Source: [Enterobacter] lignolyticus SCF1
Lineage (GTDB): Bacteria; Pseudomonadota; Gammaproteobacteria; Enterobacterales; Enterobacteriaceae
Length of the DNA: 64,000 nucleotides
Direction of reading: 5' to 3'
Assembly (NCBI RefSeq): GCF_000164865.1
Contig: NC_014618.1
Coordinates: 1,116,001-1,180,000, forward strand
The notes under the pieces are model-generated. The model had not been told where the DNA came from, ran no database searches, and saw nothing but the letters and a program-made list of their open reading frames with translations. The translations under genes and the position numbers were made by a program. Below are positions 61,569 to 64,000 of this stretch, piece by piece (position 1 is the stretch's first letter; each line of letters begins with the position of its first letter).

Positions 61569-62200
61569 AGTGGTGCTCCTGTGGTGCCGCCGCTGTCGCC
61601 CGGGTGCCTGTGGGTATGGAGGACCTTACCGTTCGAACTTAACGAACCGCCATGGTGCTCAATATCGCCGCTCATTTTTCCGCCTTGCTGGATCTCCAGT
61701 GTTCCGGCGATAAGTTTTTGGGTGCATATGACCTCTGGCGTATCCAGGGTGATGCGGGTCGTGGCCTTGACGGTAATCTCGGGAGCCGTGACGGCGGCGG
61801 ACTCCGTGGCATTGAGTTGTGCGGTTTTTATTCCGGTGACCTTCAGCGCACTGGATTGGGGGTCGTATTCCACAATGGCTCCATCCGGGAAGACGATGTG
61901 AAGTGCCTGTGCCGATGAGGATGGCGCCGGGGCATCATCTGAAAAAATACCCGGTAGTACGAATGCGGTGTGTAGCTCGCCGCCGACGGCTAGCACGAGA
62001 ACCTGTTCGTCGACGGAAGGCGCCCACCAGCTACGCGCCTGCCCGGCCCGGTGGGTTATCCACGGCAGCCAGTCGGTCAATAAACCGCTGGTTTGCACAC
62101 GGCAACGTCCCCGGGAGAGGTCGAGTTCTTTAATAATCCCGGTGCGGATGCTATTACGCATGGCTCGGGCAAGATCCTGAATTTGGGTATGTATGTTCAT
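61565..62200 (-). CDS. P2 gpV-like baseplate spike
   Basis: 211 aa from ATG 62200 (MNIHTQIQDLARAMRNSIRTGIIKELDLSRGRCRVQTSGLLTDWLPW), same length as P2 V. OB-fold N-terminus, beta-helix, and the metal-binding tip HTHRHPGDSGGTTGAPL. Pierces the host outer membrane. Confidence 0.95.
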   Translation of the reverse strand: MNIHTQIQDLARAMRNSIRTGIIKELDLSRGRCRVQTSGLLTDWLPWITHRAGQARSWWAPSVDEQVLVLAVGGELHTAFVLPGIFSDDAPAPSSSAQALHIVFPDGAIVEYDPQSSALKVTGIKTAQLNATESAAVTAPEITVKATTRITLDTPEVICTQKLIAGTLEIQQGGKMSGDIEHHGGSLSSNGKVLHTHRHPGDSGGTTGAPL

Positions 62201-62286
62201 AGAGAAAAGGATGCCGTCAGGAGTGAATGGGAGCAATCGAATGGCATTGGACGGTAGTCCACACAACAACGTGTGAGTTCAAAAGG

Positions 62287-62754
62287 CTATTCCTCCCATC
62301 GGCTGACCAGTTCGCCATTGATGTACAGCTCCATCGGGCGAGAGACGGGCGCCGCCGGCAGAGGCTCCGGCAGATCTTTCGCATGCAGCTGCTGCTCCTC
62401 TTCCCATACCTGGGTACGTTCGGTAAGCGCAAGCGTGAGGGTGACGTTGAAGCTGCCATCCGCGTTGTTTTGCATCTGCCAGGTGAAACCCTGCGTTGTT
62501 TCTGCGGGGCCGGACATAATGTCGGGCTGGTTATCCCGACACCATGCCAGTACCGGCACCAGCAGGGTGTTGAGATCGTCGGTAAAATTATTTACCGCTA
62601 TGGTCAATGGATAGCGCTTTTCGAAGGAGAGCGAGGCGGCAAGGGTCGATGCGATATAGCCATTGTGGACGAGCAATGAAAGACTATCTGGGTTAGCGCT
62701 CAACGATGGAATCGCCTTGAGCAAGGCGCTACGTAAGCTAAGGGGTTTCTGCAT
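62287..62754 (-). CDS. P2 gpR-like tail completion protein
   Basis: 155 aa from ATG 62754 (MQKPLSLRSALLKAIPSLSANPDSL), same length as P2 R; hallmark SIASTLAASLSFEKRY-like block and the ending PVSRPMELYINGELVSRWEE. In P2 the next gene is S (tail completion), but here only 86 bp separate R from V. Confidence 0.92.
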   Translation of the reverse strand: MQKPLSLRSALLKAIPSLSANPDSLSLLVHNGYIASTLAASLSFEKRYPLTIAVNNFTDDLNTLLVPVLAWCRDNQPDIMSGPAETTQGFTWQMQNNADGSFNVTLTLALTERTQVWEEEQQLHAKDLPEPLPAAPVSRPMELYINGELVSRWEE

Positions 62755-63007
62755 AAGAGGTCTCCTGACACTGTTTAATGATTTCAACCTGAAGCGCACA
62801 GCGTGCAAGCGCCCGCTCCAGCTGTCTGATGTCGGTGCTCAAATCGCCGTTAGTCTCGGGGGAGCTGGCGGGCATTGGGCACAGGCTGACCTGCGGACAA
62901 CGCAGGCTCACAATGGTTGGCTGAGGCGCAGGCGGCCCGCTGGTGCACCCGACGGACAGCATCAGGAAGAGCAGAGACGTACCAGCTGCGAAATTCTGCA
63001 TTTTCAT
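62738..63007 (-). CDS. Rz1/LysC-like outer-membrane spanin lipoprotein
   Basis: 89 aa with lipobox LSVGC and a proline-rich start (TSGPPAPQP). Mostly encoded inside lysB in another frame, as with Rz/Rz1. With LysB it spans the periplasm and fuses the membranes at lysis. Confidence 0.85.
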   Translation of the reverse strand: MKMQNFAAGTSLLFLMLSVGCTSGPPAPQPTIVSLRCPQVSLCPMPASSPETNGDLSTDIRQLERALARCALQVEIIKQCQETSYAETP

Positions 63008-63275
63008 TAAGGAGCCTCGATATGGTTTGCTCTTGCCGGAACGCGCGTTCTTCGATATCGCTCAGCTTTTGCCGCCATGCTTGCTGCAGAGCGTCGTTTT
63101 GCCGATTCTGCTTTGCCAAAACAGCCCGTTGAGCAGTGAGCGCTGTAATCGTTGCTTTTTGCTCGTGGGCGACGAGGTTAGCTTTGTCGAATGATTGTCG
63201 TAGGACGCGATTTTCATGGCCCACGAACAGCAGCACGCTTGTTACTATCATCAGTAATATGGCCAGAACTCGCAT
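62850..63275 (-). CDS. Rz/LysB-like inner-membrane spanin
   Basis: 141 aa from ATG 63275 (MRVLAILLMIVTSVLLFVG, N-terminal membrane anchor), then a long coiled coil (VLRQSFDKANLVAHEQKATITALTAQRAVLAKQNRQN...). Start shares one base with the endolysin stop. Confidence 0.88.
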   Translation of the reverse strand: MRVLAILLMIVTSVLLFVGHENRVLRQSFDKANLVAHEQKATITALTAQRAVLAKQNRQNDALQQAWRQKLSDIEERAFRQEQTISRLLNENAEFRSWYVSALPDAVRRVHQRAACASANHCEPALSAGQPVPNARQLPRD

Positions 63276-63781
63276 CACACGCCCCTCAGACAATAGGCCC
63301 GCTCACGCTGCCGGCGGTTCTCAAGGCCCTGGCTCTTTATGCCGTTGATAAATACCCAGCGGGGAAGCTGGTCGCAGGCATTGCGCCATTGCCGTTGATT
63401 GACGAAGTACGCCAGGGTAGATGCGCAAGCCGCGCTGGCGCCAACATTGAAGGCGAAACTGACCAGCGCGTCATACACTGGCTGGGGGATCTCTGCGGGT
63501 GTGCAGGCGTTCAGGCGTTGTTCAACCTTGATAACGTCATCGATCAGGTTATGTGCGGCTTCGCGCTCGCTAATATCGCGCGCGGGCGATACGCCCGCCG
63601 TATGCCCAATGCCTGAGGTCCAGACGCCGGCGCTGCACTGGTAGGGGCGTAAACGGCATCCTTCCAGATCGGCGAGCAGGGCGAGCCCGTCAGGTGATGT
63701 GCGTAACAGATGATAATCGGGCAGCAGCGCGGCCAGCGCGAGTATGGCGGCGACGCTGCAGCGTTTGATCATTGTGCTCAT
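63275..63781 (-). CDS. GH24 lysozyme (endolysin, probable SAR type)
   Basis: 168 aa from ATG 63781. Weak hydrophobic N-terminus (RCSVAAILALAALLPDY) compatible with a signal-arrest-release anchor. Catalytic Glu in LLADLEGCRLRPYQCSAGVWTSGIGHTAGV, with the following D/T positions of phage lysozymes. Overlaps the holin gene by 4 bp. Replaces the P2 K gene. Confidence 0.9.
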   Translation of the reverse strand: MSTMIKRCSVAAILALAALLPDYHLLRTSPDGLALLADLEGCRLRPYQCSAGVWTSGIGHTAGVSPARDISEREAAHNLIDDVIKVEQRLNACTPAEIPQPVYDALVSFAFNVGASAACASTLAYFVNQRQWRNACDQLPRWVFINGIKSQGLENRRQRERAYCLRGV

Positions 63782-63984
63782 GCGTCTCGTTTCTCCTGGC
63801 ATGTCGCCGCAAGAAAGCGCCAGGTTTTGCGCCGATACCAGAAGTTCACCAGCGCAGTGAAAATGGCGCAGAGGCTTCCCACCAGTAACGCCAGTTTTTC
63901 CGGCGTTTGCGCACCAAAAAAAGCCAGCAAGACAGACAGCCAGTAGGTGATAAAAGTGCTGATTTTATCGATGGTTAATCCCAT
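63778..63984 (-). CDS. HP1-type holin
   Basis: 68 aa with two hydrophobic segments (ITYWLSVLLAFFG; LALLVGSLCAIFTALVNFWY) and a basic tail RRKTWRFLAATCQEKRDA. Small class II holin that releases or triggers the endolysin. First gene of the lysis cassette visible; the rest of the prophage continues beyond 64000. Confidence 0.88.
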   Translation of the reverse strand: MGLTIDKISTFITYWLSVLLAFFGAQTPEKLALLVGSLCAIFTALVNFWYRRKTWRFLAATCQEKRDA

Positions 63985-64000
63985 AGATTGATGCTCCTGA

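Overview
The window is from an enterobacterial chromosome (Enterobacteriaceae; an Enterobacter/Klebsiella/Citrobacter-type relative). This rests on the backbone ssrA-smpB-ratA-ratB-bamE-recN-nadK-grpE-yfjD-ypjD-ffh-rpsP-rimM-trmD-rplS (39.2-50.8 kb), whose order and protein sequences match E. coli closely. I cannot name the species.

Layout. (1) 0-2.5 kb: end of a chaperone-usher fimbrial operon (usher tail, two-domain tip adhesin) followed by a degenerate EAL-domain gene. (2) 2.5-8 kb: scarred region with two degraded copies of the upstream part of an ssrA-type integrase, each joined to the 3' end of an nhaC antiporter gene. Between them lie a repeat-rich secreted protein and a complete IS256-family element. 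A full nhaC gene and a Cys/Met-type PLP lyase gene form a two-gene operon. (3) 8.3-33 kb: accessory cargo, largely defence-like. It holds a Ner-like regulator and two controller-type HTH genes with C-box operators; an AT-rich two-gene cassette (thymidylate-synthase-like enzyme fused to a uracil-glycosylase-like domain, then an aGPT-pyrophosphorylase-like protein); a HigB/HigA-ImmA toxin-antitoxin pair; a Shedu (DUF4263) nuclease; a three-gene MmeI-type methylase / DEAD helicase / GIY-YIG nuclease operon; an IS3 element; orphan immunity-like genes with intergenic repeats; a two-gene module in which both proteins carry a GTGxNVxG motif; a broken recombinase; and a 599-aa protein of unknown family. 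(4) 33-39.2 kb: core of a CP4-57/P4-like island (inovirus Gp2-like protein, DUF3987 protein, AlpA regulator, integrase) inserted at the 3' end of ssrA. (5) 39.2-50.8 kb: conserved housekeeping backbone. (6) 50.85 kb to the end: the late half of a P2-like prophage read leftwards (ogr-D-U-T-E'-E-FII-FI-invertase-tail fibre-I-J-W-V-R-lysis genes), with an invertible tail-fibre segment and no recognisable S gene.

How the parts work together. The tmRNA locus is an integration hot spot. The present integrase sits beside ssrA, and the remnants at 2.5 and 5.2 kb record earlier insertions of related elements. The cargo looks like a defence island: DNA modification and restriction, a nuclease, a toxin-antitoxin pair, and candidate nucleotide or base-modification enzymes. 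The backbone genes cover ribosome rescue (ssrA, smpB), envelope assembly (bamE), DNA repair (recN with LexA boxes), heat shock (grpE with a sigma-32 promoter), protein targeting (ffh) and ribosome/tRNA maturation (rpsP operon).

The least-described candidates are the TS/UDG-like plus aGPT-like cassette (9.6-12.3 kb), the methylase-helicase-GIY-YIG operon (15.7-21.6 kb) and the GTGxNVxG two-gene module (27.5-30.6 kb). Family assignments come from reading motifs without database searches.
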